DNA from: Tahibacter amnicola
GTDB taxonomy: Bacteria > Pseudomonadota > Gammaproteobacteria > Xanthomonadales > Rhodanobacteraceae
DNA length: 64,000 nt
NCBI RefSeq assembly: GCF_025398735.1
Contig: NZ_CP104694.1
Location: 6,041,465-6,105,464, forward strand
Direction of reading: 5' to 3'
Notes under the pieces: generated by a model
The model's input: only the letters and a program-made list of their open reading frames with translations
What the model was told of the DNA's origin: nothing
Database searches by the model: none
Made by a program: the position numbers and the translations under genes
Part shown: positions 26,957-35,067 of the stretch, one piece after another
Numbering within the stretch: the stretch's first letter is position 1
Layout of the letters: each line of letters opens with the position of its first letter

Positions 26957-27847
26957 TCAGGAACGCGCCCAACGGCGCAGAATCAGCCGCGGCAGCTGCG
27001 CGGCAAATCGCGCCCACAAGCCCACGCCGACCAGCACGGCGACGAGCGGGTTGCGCGCCGCCGGATCGAATCGCCGGAACCAGCGCCACATGCCACGATG
27101 TTTGTGCCACGCGACGAAGACCGGCCGGCCATGACTGGATCCGCCCTTGCCATGCTCGAGACGGATCTCGCCCGCGTAAAGCACGCGATGCCCGCTGTCA
27201 CGCAGGCGGCGGCAAAGATCCAGATCCTCACAATGCAAGAAGTAGCCTTCGTCAAAACCACCCACTGCGTCAAATGCCCGGCGAGGCAGGTACATGAAGG
27301 CGCCGGAGATGGCCTCGACTTCAAATGTGGCGTTCGCGCGGGCACTGTCGACAACGGCATTGACGCCTTCGTAGCGCGCAGATTCCGATTCCCGGCGCGA
27401 CAGGCCGGTGAGGGTCATCAGGCTGCGCCGCAGGGTGGGGTCGCGACGGATCGAAGCCGGTTCATCGTTGCCCAGGGCATCGACGATACGGACGCCGACG
27501 ATGCCCGCATTGGCGTGCGCCGAAGCAACACGCCGCACCGCTGCGAACGTAGGCGGATCGACATAGCAATCGGGATTGAGAATGACCAGGGCGTCGCCCT
27601 GCGCCTGGGCAGCAGCGCGGTTGGCGCCCGCGCCGAAGCCGAGATTGGCGCCATTGTCGAGGATCCGCACGCGGGCATCGCCGGCCCATTGGCGACGCAG
27701 GGCGTCGACGCTGCCGTCGCGCGAGGCGTTGTCGCTGATCAGCAGCTCCACCGGCGTGTCGCTGTCGAGCGCACGCCGTACGCAATCCAGAAGGCCGGGG
27801 CCGCTGTTGGCGGCCACGACGATGACGCTGGTCAGGCCGGGCCGCAT
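26957..27847 (-). CDS. Family 2 glycosyltransferase (rhamnosyltransferase-like)
   Basis: The 296-residue protein is a GT-A fold inverting transferase. It opens SVIVVAANSGPGLLDCVRRA and has LLISDNASRDGSVDALRR and NLGFGAGANRAAAQA. The nucleotide/metal motif region is VILNPDCYV, and the acceptor region is GAFMYLPRRAFDAVGGFDE leading to FLHCEDLDLCRRL. These match WbbL-type rhamnosyltransferases of O-antigen pathways. A C-terminal hydrophobic segment near residues 268-282 (PLVAVLVGVGLWARF) may anchor it to the inner membrane. The ATG at 27847 is used because it directly precedes the GT start. It is the last gene of the export cluster, 19 bp after the PqqD-like glycosyltransferase. Confidence 0.88.
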   Translation of the reverse strand: MRPGLTSVIVVAANSGPGLLDCVRRALDSDTPVELLISDNASRDGSVDALRRQWAGDARVRILDNGANLGFGAGANRAAAQAQGDALVILNPDCYVDPPTFAAVRRVASAHANAGIVGVRIVDALGNDEPASIRRDPTLRRSLMTLTGLSRRESESARYEGVNAVVDSARANATFEVEAISGAFMYLPRRAFDAVGGFDEGYFLHCEDLDLCRRLRDSGHRVLYAGEIRLEHGKGGSSHGRPVFVAWHKHRGMWRWFRRFDPAARNPLVAVLVGVGLWARFAAQLPRLILRRWARS

Positions 27848-27866
27848 TCGCTGTGCCGCGCGGCCG

Positions 27867-29741
27867 TCAGATGCCGGCCAGGAGACGCTCGCCCTGCCCC
27901 TGCGCGTACCGCCACAGGGCCGGCCAGGCGCTGTAGGCGTCGGCCAGCTGGTTGAGCTCTGTTCGCAGCAGCGTGGCGCAACCGGCGGTGTCGACGTCGT
28001 CAGCCCAGTCACCCAGGCGCGGCGACGTGCCCTTGGCCGTCAGTGCGCGGCCATTGGCATCGATGATGCTGCGCACATCGGCCTGCCAGAAGACCGGGGC
28101 GTTTGCAGCAGCCTCGAACTGCTGCTGCAGGCGCTCGATCGACTCGGAGCGGACGTAGTTGAGATATTCGCGCAGGTGCGCCACGCGGCGTGTCTCGCTG
28201 GCGCCGCCCAGATCGCGGAAGATGTCGGCGAGGAGTGCCAGACGCTGCGCCGGATCATTGGACAGGAACACGCCGAACTGGCGCTGGATGTAGTCCGTCG
28301 CAAAGTGATTCACGCGCGGCGTGCTGGCCTGGACGGAACGGTTCGAGCGCGTGCGCGCCTGCTCCTGCACGTGGCCGATCGCGATGGGCAGCTCCAGCAC
28401 CAGCGCATCCGGATGGCAGAAATGCGCGGCGGCAGAGAAGAGCGCGTCTTCACCGCGGCCGATCGGATTCGTACAGGGCAGCAGCGCGCTGTTGTCGAAC
28501 GCGAATGGAGTGAACCACGCGACGCTGGAGAGTCGGGCCTGGGCCGTGCCCTGCCAGACGTATTGCGCCTCGATATTGGTCAGGTAGGCGTCGCGGCTGC
28601 TGCACAGGTCGGCGCGGCCGGCCTGGTCCAGATGGTAGATCCATGCGGCGCTTTCCGAACGGGCGCTGCCGACCGTGCCCTGCTGGGTCGCCAGGATGCG
28701 CGTATCCGGGTTCATGTAGCCCAGGCGCGCCATGTTGAGCCCGCGCAGGGATTCCCGGCTGAAGCGATACGGCTCGCGCGCGAACAGCTCGCCGATGCCG
28801 ATGCCGCAGGCGTCCAGGTGCATTTCCAGGGGATCCTGGGTGACTTCCTCGCCGGCGCCCAGTGCCTCTTCCATATTGCGATAGAAGCGCGCAAACGGAT
28901 TCTGCACCGGGTTGAGGTCGACACCGCTCCTGGCCAGTTCGTGGCGACGCGTCGGCAGGCACTGGTCGTCGTCGAACATCACGAAGCGGTTGCCGGCGGA
29001 CAGCAGCAAAGCGAGGTTCCAGCTGCGACCGCCGCCGAAGCGGCCCCGCGCGTCACGCACCAGCAGCAGGCGCTCGATCGTCTCGCGGTGCTCAGGTACA
29101 GCAGCGATCAGGCGTTCGACCAGGCGCTTGCACTGCGCCGGGCCGATATAGGTGAGCTTGCAGCCCGTCGTACGGGCGAATTCCCGGACCAGATCGCGGT
29201 GGCGATCGAGGCTGGCGTCCTGGGTGGAGTCATCGAGGACGACATAGTGGCGGCCGGCCTTGAACTGCCGTTCGTAGTCGGCCAGGGACAGCAGGAGCCG
29301 TTCCAGCTGGGCCGGGCGGTCGCAGGCACGGATGAACACGGCCCGCAGCGGCGCCGGATTGGCCGCGGGAGCCTCGGCCAGGCGCGCCATCAGGGCGGTG
29401 TCGGAAACCAGGAGCTCGCGCTGCACCAGGCTGGCGACCACGCGCTTGACGGCGTCGCGCTGCTGGTCGAGCCCCGGAATCGTGCTCTGGATGCGGGAGA
29501 CGTGCTCGTCAAGGGTACGGAATTCGCGGCACTGGTCGAGCGCCTGCAGCACCTGGAAGGTCATCACATGGGCTTCGCCGGTGCGCTTGACCTGGAAAAT
29601 GCACTCGTTGTTCGAGAGCGACGCCACGACGGCGTCCTCGGAGGCGAACAGCGGCGCATTCGGGTCGATCCGCAATGCCGGCGCCGCCGGCGGCGTCGGG
29701 GTGGCGTCGAAGGTGTACTGGAACTGCACGTTGCTACTCAT
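27867..29741 (-). CDS. Large glycosyltransferase-like protein with a PqqD-like N-terminal domain
   Basis: The 624-residue product has two recognisable parts. Residues about 18-105 (ECIFQVKRTGEAHVMTFQVL through VKRVVASLVQRELLVSD) resemble the PqqD-like winged-helix fold that binds peptides in RiPP pathways. From about residue 130 a GT-A-like domain starts (LRAVFIRACDRPAQLERLLL, HYVVLDDSTQDASLDRHRD), with the acidic motif FVMFDDDQCL near residue 255. The C-terminal 200 residues are helical and unassigned. The ATG at 29741 overlaps the methyltransferase stop as ATGA, so the gene is coupled to the Wzm-Wzt-methyltransferase run. The glycan substrate is unknown and the PqqD assignment is by pattern only. 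Confidence 0.6.
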   Translation of the reverse strand: MSSNVQFQYTFDATPTPPAAPALRIDPNAPLFASEDAVVASLSNNECIFQVKRTGEAHVMTFQVLQALDQCREFRTLDEHVSRIQSTIPGLDQQRDAVKRVVASLVQRELLVSDTALMARLAEAPAANPAPLRAVFIRACDRPAQLERLLLSLADYERQFKAGRHYVVLDDSTQDASLDRHRDLVREFARTTGCKLTYIGPAQCKRLVERLIAAVPEHRETIERLLLVRDARGRFGGGRSWNLALLLSAGNRFVMFDDDQCLPTRRHELARSGVDLNPVQNPFARFYRNMEEALGAGEEVTQDPLEMHLDACGIGIGELFAREPYRFSRESLRGLNMARLGYMNPDTRILATQQGTVGSARSESAAWIYHLDQAGRADLCSSRDAYLTNIEAQYVWQGTAQARLSSVAWFTPFAFDNSALLPCTNPIGRGEDALFSAAAHFCHPDALVLELPIAIGHVQEQARTRSNRSVQASTPRVNHFATDYIQRQFGVFLSNDPAQRLALLADIFRDLGGASETRRVAHLREYLNYVRSESIERLQQQFEAAANAPVFWQADVRSIIDANGRALTAKGTSPRLGDWADDVDTAGCATLLRTELNQLADAYSAWPALWRYAQGQGERLLAGI

Positions 29742-30772
29742 GGCAATGACCCGATGCGCGACACCAGGGCGCCGCATGCGAAAACTGATTGTCTGGGTGG
29801 TTCATCCCGGCGCGTGTGGCCTGGCAATCCGTGGCCGCGCCGGCAAACCCTATCGCTGCGACGTCCAACGCCGCCACCACGGCATCTGCCGGCCCTCACC
29901 AATGGGGGCGCTGCCGCTTTCTCAAGCGCATCCAATGCGGTGCGTAGGCGGTCGACCTCGGCTTCGAGTTCGGCGATGCGCCCGCCGGCCGCCATGTTCT
30001 TGCGAATCTCGTGATTGTAATGCTGATAGACCGACTCGTCGCGGTCGCCGAACCAGGAATCGCCCGGAAGGCCCGCCGGAAGGGGCGAACGGGAGCACAC
30101 GGCGATGTAGTAGACCGGCGGGTACTGCGGGCCGGCGACGACCCGGCCGTCGGCCTCCGCGGTCCAGATCCGGCTGTGGCCGATGTCAGAAGGCTCCATC
30201 GGCCATATCGCCGACTGGAACAGCAGGCGTTGCCCGTAGAGGCGCACATGGCCGAAATGCCGGGCCAGCAGGGCGAGGAATTCGTCGCGATACAGCTCGC
30301 GCACGTGGAATTCGTTCTGGAACCCGGCGGCGTCGCTGTAGGTGGCCTTGTCCGGCGAGGAAATCACCAGCAGGCCGGTGTCGGTCAGGGCCCGCGCAAG
30401 CCCCTGGAGCAGTTCGTCCTGGCGCTCGACGTGTTCGAGCGTCTCGAACGATACGGCCAGGTCCATGCTGCCGGGCGGCAGCTCGAGCCGGGTGGCGTCG
30501 GCCTGGCCGAACTGCAGGTTGGGCCGGTCGCCGTAGCGCGCGCGGGCATGCGCGACGGCCTGTTCGGCGATATCCAGCCCCTGCACCGAGGCAGCCACCT
30601 CGGCCATCAGGGCGCTGCCGTAACCCTCGCCGCAGGCAGCATCGAGAACGCGCTTGCCCACCGCCAGCGGGCGGACGAAGGCATAGCGATGCCAGTGTTC
30701 ATACCAGATCTCGCGCACGCATTCGGGCGTGAAGCGCTCTCCGGTGAACTCCAGGGCCTGGGACGGTTTCAT
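29738..30772 (-). CDS. SAM-dependent methyltransferase with C-terminal coiled coil
   Basis: The 344-residue protein is a class I methyltransferase: FTGERFTPE and EHWHRYAFV near the N-terminus, the SAM-binding motif VLDAACGEGYGSALMAEV near residue 45, QADATRLELPPGSMDLAVSF, then FETLEHVERQDELL. After residue 270 a heptad-like segment (RIAELEAEVDRLRTALDALE) predicts a short coiled coil. The last 55 residues are Arg/Gly-rich and look unlike the rest, so a lost frame there is possible. It sits between Wzt, which it overlaps by 4 bp, and a glycosyltransferase. It is likely a glycan-modifying methyltransferase, perhaps capping the chain end read by the Wzt C-domain. Confidence 0.8.
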   Translation of the reverse strand: MKPSQALEFTGERFTPECVREIWYEHWHRYAFVRPLAVGKRVLDAACGEGYGSALMAEVAASVQGLDIAEQAVAHARARYGDRPNLQFGQADATRLELPPGSMDLAVSFETLEHVERQDELLQGLARALTDTGLLVISSPDKATYSDAAGFQNEFHVRELYRDEFLALLARHFGHVRLYGQRLLFQSAIWPMEPSDIGHSRIWTAEADGRVVAGPQYPPVYYIAVCSRSPLPAGLPGDSWFGDRDESVYQHYNHEIRKNMAAGGRIAELEAEVDRLRTALDALEKAAAPPLVRAGRCRGGGVGRRSDRVCRRGHGLPGHTRRDEPPRQSVFACGALVSRIGSLP

Positions 30773-31986
30773 TCTGCGGGTGTTGCCGGCAAGGGGGCGG
30801 CATGTTCCCAGACATGAGCCAGCCGCACCAGTCCCGCCTCCCGGCTGCGCCCTTTGATGGTGACGGCACGCTCGACGGTATCGAACAGACGCATGCCCTC
30901 GGTATCCATGGGGTGGACCCGCACTGAATAGCTGCCGGGCAGCAGGGCGAGGTCGGTGAGGTGCAGACGAATGCGGTAGTCCCCCTCGCCGGCCGGGGCG
31001 GGCTGCACGCCATCCATGTCGGAGCTGATGCCGTAGACCGGCGTTCCGTCCGCACGGACGATGCCGACGTGGACCACGGGTACGCGGCCATCGCGGGAAG
31101 CGATGGTCGCCTCCACGCAGAGACTGCCCCCCTGCTCCACGACCTGCGGCTGTTCGCCCTCGTGACCGTTCATGCGCACCTGGCGGACATGAAACTCGAG
31201 CCGACGCACCGCTTCGACATCCCGTTCCGGAACCGTTTCGGCGGTTTTGCGCTCGTGGTGCGCGAGGTAGGCCTGCGTCACGTCGAATACTTCGCCGGAA
31301 GCGCGCACCTGCCCCTGGTGCAGCCAGAGCGCCTGCCGGCAAAGTTTCTGGATGTGGTACATGCTGTGCGACACCAGGATCAGCGTCCCGCCGCCGTCGA
31401 GGTAGTCCTCGATCCAGCGGATGCACTTCTTCTGGAACGACTCGTCGCCGACCGCCAGCACCTCGTCGGTGATCAGGAGGTCCGGCCGGGTCGCCGCGAT
31501 GATGGCGAAGCCCAGGCGCACCACCATGCCGGACGAATAGTGCTTCACCGGTTCGTCGATGTAGCGGCCGATATCGGCGAAGGCGACGATTTCCGGCAGC
31601 TTCGCCGCAAGTTCCTCGCGGTCAAAACCCTGCAGCGCGGCCGACATCGCGATGTTGTCGCGGCCGGAATACTCGGGGTGGAAGCCGGCGCCCAGCTCCA
31701 GCAAGGCACCGACACGCCCGTTGACCGTCACGTCGCCGTGGCTGGGCGTCAACACGCCGGTGAGGAGCTTCAACAGGGTGGATTTGCCAGCGCCGTTCTC
31801 GCCAATCAATCCCAGCGACTGCCCCCGGACGACGCGCAGGTTGACGTCCCGCAGGACCGGCGTCACGGCCGCTGGCGTCCGGCCGGCAAGAAGGCGCAGC
31901 AGCGCGCGGAAGCGATCAGCGCGACGGAAGACGTGCGGATAGTCCTTGCCCAGCCCACGCGCTTCGACGAGGAGATCGGCGCTCAC
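30769..31986 (-). CDS. wzt: Polysaccharide ABC transporter ATP-binding protein (Wzt type)
   Basis: The 405-residue protein is the ATPase of an O-antigen/polysaccharide exporter. The nucleotide domain, residues 1-245, has Walker A GENGAGKST near residue 68, signature HYSSGMVVRLGFA and Walker B LLITDEVLAVGDE. The KpsT/Wzt-type segment GALLELGAGFHPEYSGRDNI lies between. The C-terminal domain, about 260-395, is beta-rich (FHVRQVRMNGHEGEQPQVVE, GDYRIRLHLTDLALLPGSYS) and corresponds to the Wzt carbohydrate-binding domain that recognises the glycan before export. The start is a GTG at 31986 overlapping the permease stop as GTGA; long upstream frames are not homologous. Confidence 0.92.
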   Translation of the reverse strand: MSADLLVEARGLGKDYPHVFRRADRFRALLRLLAGRTPAAVTPVLRDVNLRVVRGQSLGLIGENGAGKSTLLKLLTGVLTPSHGDVTVNGRVGALLELGAGFHPEYSGRDNIAMSAALQGFDREELAAKLPEIVAFADIGRYIDEPVKHYSSGMVVRLGFAIIAATRPDLLITDEVLAVGDESFQKKCIRWIEDYLDGGGTLILVSHSMYHIQKLCRQALWLHQGQVRASGEVFDVTQAYLAHHERKTAETVPERDVEAVRRLEFHVRQVRMNGHEGEQPQVVEQGGSLCVEATIASRDGRVPVVHVGIVRADGTPVYGISSDMDGVQPAPAGEGDYRIRLHLTDLALLPGSYSVRVHPMDTEGMRLFDTVERAVTIKGRSREAGLVRLAHVWEHAAPLPATPAE

Positions 31987-32753
31987 AGGAAATCCTCGAA
32001 ATGACGCTCCAGGCGGCGAAACGCGGCGTATCCGGTCACCACGGCGAGCAGGACGGCAGCCACGCCGACCACCACGCCCCGCGCGCCGGGCGGCGGCATG
32101 CCCAGCAGAGCAAATCGGAAATATTCCACAAATACCGAATAGGGATTGAAGTCCATCCAGCTGCGGTATTCCTCCGGCAGGATGTCGCGGGCATAGAACA
32201 CTGGCGAGATGAACATCCACAGCATCAGGATCTGCGGCAGCGCGGGCGCGATATCCCGCACGAACACCTGCATCGCCGACAGCAGCAGCGAAATGCCCAG
32301 CGCCAGCGCAAACAGAAGCAACAGTGCAGGAAGGGCAAGCAGCAGGCCACTCAGGTGCACGCCCGTGCCCGCCGCCGCGAGCACCAGTAGCAGGGCCACG
32401 AAGCCGGCGCCGTGCAGCGCGAAACTGGCCAGTACGGGCGCCAGGACCAGCGCCGGGCGCGGCAGGGACACTTTGCCGATCAGGCTGGCGTTGTCCTGGA
32501 TGGCCGTCGTCGCGCGCGTGACGGCTTCGGAAAACGCCACCCACGGCCACATCGCCACGACCAGAAACGGTACGTAGCCCGGCGCATCAGCACCGGGCAC
32601 GCGCGCCTTGAAAAGGTATCCAAATACAAAGGCATACACCGCGAGCTGCACCAGCGGCTGGACCAACGCCCACGCGCCGCCGCTGAAGCTGCCCAGATAA
32701 CGGTTCTTCAGGTCGCGGCGTGCGAGGTGCAGCGCGAGGGCCAATGCCTGCAT
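31983..32753 (-). CDS. wzm: Polysaccharide ABC transporter permease (Wzm type)
   Basis: The 256-residue inner-membrane protein has the ABC-2 permease layout: a cytoplasmic start LARRDLKNRYLGSFSGGAWA, then six hydrophobic segments. The conserved loop is QDNASLIGKVSLPRPALVLA, and the periplasmic part is FISPVFYARDILPEEYRSWM followed by FNPYSVFVEYFRFALLG. With Wzt it should move undecaprenyl-linked glycan across the inner membrane. It is the first gene of the export cluster, 48 bp after the parvulin gene on the same strand. Whether the cluster has its own promoter in that short gap is not clear. Confidence 0.92.
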   Translation of the reverse strand: MQALALALHLARRDLKNRYLGSFSGGAWALVQPLVQLAVYAFVFGYLFKARVPGADAPGYVPFLVVAMWPWVAFSEAVTRATTAIQDNASLIGKVSLPRPALVLAPVLASFALHGAGFVALLLVLAAAGTGVHLSGLLLALPALLLLFALALGISLLLSAMQVFVRDIAPALPQILMLWMFISPVFYARDILPEEYRSWMDFNPYSVFVEYFRFALLGMPPPGARGVVVGVAAVLLAVVTGYAAFRRLERHFEDFL

Positions 32754-32801
32754 GGTGGTGCCGATTCAGGGCCGCACGAGCGCGCAGCCCTGGAGACGGA
32801 A

Positions 32802-33725
32802 TCAGGGCTGCCTGGCGGATTCAGCCGGTGCGTCCGGCATCTTTCCGTCGTAGCGCGAGCGCAACGCGCCGATCGTTTCCGGCTCCGCTTCGATCTTGTT
32901 GTTGCGCAGCTTGTCCATGTACTCGCGCTTGCGCTCTTTCAGATAGGTTTCGCGCAAATCGGTGACCAGACCGTCCTTCACCTCATCGAAGCTGCGCTGG
33001 CGCGCGGGGCTCAGTCGCTCCAGCTTGATGATGTGGTATCCCCACGGCGTTTTTACCGGCTCGGAGATGTCACCCACCTTGGCCAGCTTGCGAACAGCGC
33101 CGGCAAAGGTGGGGTCGAACTGAGGCGACGTGGCGTCCGGCATCGCGCCGTCGTTCTGCGTCTTGCTGGGATCGTCGGAATTCGCCTTGACCAGGTCGAT
33201 GAATTTGTCCGGCGCCGCAACGGCTTCCGCGTGGATTTTCCTGGCCAGCGCCTCGGCTTCGGCGTCGCTGCGGCCGTCCTTGGTGCCGATCAGGATATGG
33301 CGGACGTCTCGCACTTCCTTGGTGGCAAAGGCGGCCTTGTCGGCCATGTATTTTTCCTTGGCCAGGGCCTGCATATCAGGTACTGATTGCTCGATCTCCC
33401 GCGAGATCTGTTCCGATCGCGCAGCCGCCAGTTTTTCTTCGGTGAGCCAGCGCATTTCGGCAATGAAGGCCGGATCTTTGTCCAGGCCGTTCGCGCGTGC
33501 TTCGTCCGCCAGCTGGCGCGCCAGAAGCATATTGTTCAACGTGCGCTCCAGCGTCTTCGGATCGCCCATTGTTTTGGCCCGTTCCGCTTCCGGGAGTCGG
33601 CGAATGACAGTGTCTACATCGGCGTGCGTCAGCGTGGCAGAGCCTTGTTTCACAACGACGTCGTGAGGCCCACCGGCAGCCAGAACCATGACGGGGAACA
33701 TTCCCAGCAGCAGAAAGCGTTTCAT
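32802..33725 (-). CDS. Parvulin-type peptidyl-prolyl isomerase, exported
   Basis: The 307-residue product has a short signal segment (MKRFLLLGMFPVMVLAAG) and an N-terminal SurA/PrsA-like helical chaperone region to about residue 135. The parvulin domain spans about residues 140-240: RDVRHILIGTKDGRSDAEA, FIDLVKANSDDPSKTQNDG, and TPWGYHIIKLERLSPAR. A C-terminal helix (DGLVTDLRETYLKERKREY) completes the family layout. It probably helps outer-membrane or secreted proteins fold in the periplasm. GGAG precedes the ATG by five bases. It lies between the unknown exported protein and the export cluster, and the terminator upstream of it makes an own promoter likely. Confidence 0.88.
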   Translation of the reverse strand: MKRFLLLGMFPVMVLAAGGPHDVVVKQGSATLTHADVDTVIRRLPEAERAKTMGDPKTLERTLNNMLLARQLADEARANGLDKDPAFIAEMRWLTEEKLAAARSEQISREIEQSVPDMQALAKEKYMADKAAFATKEVRDVRHILIGTKDGRSDAEAEALARKIHAEAVAAPDKFIDLVKANSDDPSKTQNDGAMPDATSPQFDPTFAGAVRKLAKVGDISEPVKTPWGYHIIKLERLSPARQRSFDEVKDGLVTDLRETYLKERKREYMDKLRNNKIEAEPETIGALRSRYDGKMPDAPAESARQP

Positions 33726-33736
33726 CGGAGCTCCAC

Positions 33737-33767
33737 AAAAAAGAGGGGGCGGCAATGCGCCCCCTCT
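33737..33767 (-). terminator. Intrinsic terminator of the 33.8-34.9 kb gene
   Basis: On the minus strand a 10-bp perfect stem (AGAGGGGGCG with CGCCCCCTCT, 33767-33758 and 33751-33742) has a six-base loop and is followed by TTTTTT. It lies 20 bp past the stop of the exported protein gene and 12 bp before the parvulin start. Confidence 0.92.
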
Positions 33768-33786
33768 AGACAACAGGAATGAGAAA

Positions 33787-34944
33787 TTATTCCTCGGCCT
33801 TCGCACTATCCTGCGACGTCCTCATGCTGAACTTGCACTGGCCGGTGCAATTCGACGTACCCGGAGTCGACGTGTCGGCAAAGACGATATTGACGTAGTA
33901 GCGCTCGCCCCTCGTCAGAATGCAGCGCGAGGTGTATGCCGAATTCACTGCGATACCGAGCACATCACCCTGCGGCGACATGTTCAAGGCGCAATTGGCC
34001 CCGACGGTACCTGCAACGACGTTGTTATTGAACGCACCCGGACATTTCGAGATGGCGACGGCGATCGGCGTCGCGCCCGATCCGACGGCCGGCTGCCAGC
34101 TCGTGTCGTACGTCATGAACGAATAGCGGAAGGTGTTGGTCACCGTCTGCGGCACCGTGAATTCGATCGCGTAGTACTGATTTGCACTCAGCGGCACGTT
34201 GATCTGGACGCCGTTGGTCAGCTGCGGGAACGCATTCGGTGTGTTGTTGTTGGCGTTCCAGCCGAAAACCTGATCCCAGACGCGCGTGTCGGCGTTGGCG
34301 TGCGACTGGTTGGTCGCGCCAAAATGCCAGATCGTCGCGGTACCGACGCGGGTTCCGGCGGGCGCCGGGCAGTTTTCCGTCGGCGTGGTGGAAACGGTGG
34401 TCGTCGCCGTTGCCGACGACACCGGGCTGTTGGAGGCGGTCGCCTTGTAGCACCTGACGCCAAAGACGTGCGAGCCGGCAACCGAGGCAGTCACCGAGCG
34501 GGTCACCGTGGTGGTGCAGGTCGCGCCCGAGCACAGCTGCGTGGACTGGCTGACCGGCCACCAGTTGGTCACCGAGCCCGGCAGGGTGGAGCCCTCTGTC
34601 GTGCAGTAGTCCGGGTTGCCGGACGGCGTGAAGCTCACGTTGAACGCCGTGCCTACCTGGGCGGTACCCGGGGCAGAGACTGCGCTGACGGAAATGGTGT
34701 CGGGCGCTGCAGTGGGACAACCCGCACCCGAAAAGGGATTAGCTTCGTTGCTGACAACCCGGATGCGACCGGCGTTGGAGCCGTCGGTAGAAAGGCTGAC
34801 CGCGGGATCGACGTTACTCGTGAACGTGCAGACCTTGCTGCCGTTAGCGTAGACGAGATCAACCTTGGTTTCGGCGGCGGTCAGGACCCCGACGGGGGCA
34901 AGAAGGAGCGCCGCAACTGCAAGATAGCGGGGTAGCATAAACAT
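33787..34944 (-). CDS. Hypothetical secreted or surface beta-rich protein
   Basis: The 385-residue product has a signal peptide (MFMLPRYLAVAALLLAPVGVLTA). It is a Thr/Ser/Val-rich, probably all-beta mature protein with about a dozen cysteines, several in close pairs (LCSGATCTTTV, FGVRCY, NCTGQCKFSM). Residues about 85-180 look like an immunoglobulin-like domain (TAQVGTAFNVSFTPSGNPDY). The C-terminal half (TIWHFGATNQSHANADTRVW onward) is unassigned. I do not recognise the family. Two in-frame ATGs two codons apart compete; 34944 is given. It is bounded by strong terminators on both sides, so it is a single-gene unit. Confidence 0.75.
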   Translation of the reverse strand: MFMLPRYLAVAALLLAPVGVLTAAETKVDLVYANGSKVCTFTSNVDPAVSLSTDGSNAGRIRVVSNEANPFSGAGCPTAAPDTISVSAVSAPGTAQVGTAFNVSFTPSGNPDYCTTEGSTLPGSVTNWWPVSQSTQLCSGATCTTTVTRSVTASVAGSHVFGVRCYKATASNSPVSSATATTTVSTTPTENCPAPAGTRVGTATIWHFGATNQSHANADTRVWDQVFGWNANNNTPNAFPQLTNGVQINVPLSANQYYAIEFTVPQTVTNTFRYSFMTYDTSWQPAVGSGATPIAVAISKCPGAFNNNVVAGTVGANCALNMSPQGDVLGIAVNSAYTSRCILTRGERYYVNIVFADTSTPGTSNCTGQCKFSMRTSQDSAKAEE

Positions 34945-35013
34945 AAAGACCCGACATAGGGAAGGCGGGCCGATTTTACCCCCAGAAACCATTGAAGTTG
35001 CTAGGAGTTAGTT

Positions 35014-35042
35014 AAAAAAGAGGGGGGCTTTCGCCCCCTCTT
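35014..35042 (-). terminator. Intrinsic terminator of the 35.1-36.6 kb gene
   Basis: On the minus strand GAGGGGGC and GCCCCCCTC enclose a GAAA loop and are followed by TTTTTTAAC. One extra G bulges the stem. It stands 25 bp past the stop codon of the upstream gene. Its stem sequence resembles the terminator at 33737-33767. Confidence 0.9.
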
Positions 35043-35067
35043 CGATTTCCCTACTCCAGATCGGAGA

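Noticed and set aside
27576-30014. 812-codon plus-strand frame opposite the glycosyltransferase and methyltransferase genes
   Set aside because: It is the antisense shadow of GC-rich codons; the minus strand has recognisable domains, overlaps and starts, while this product has no family motif.
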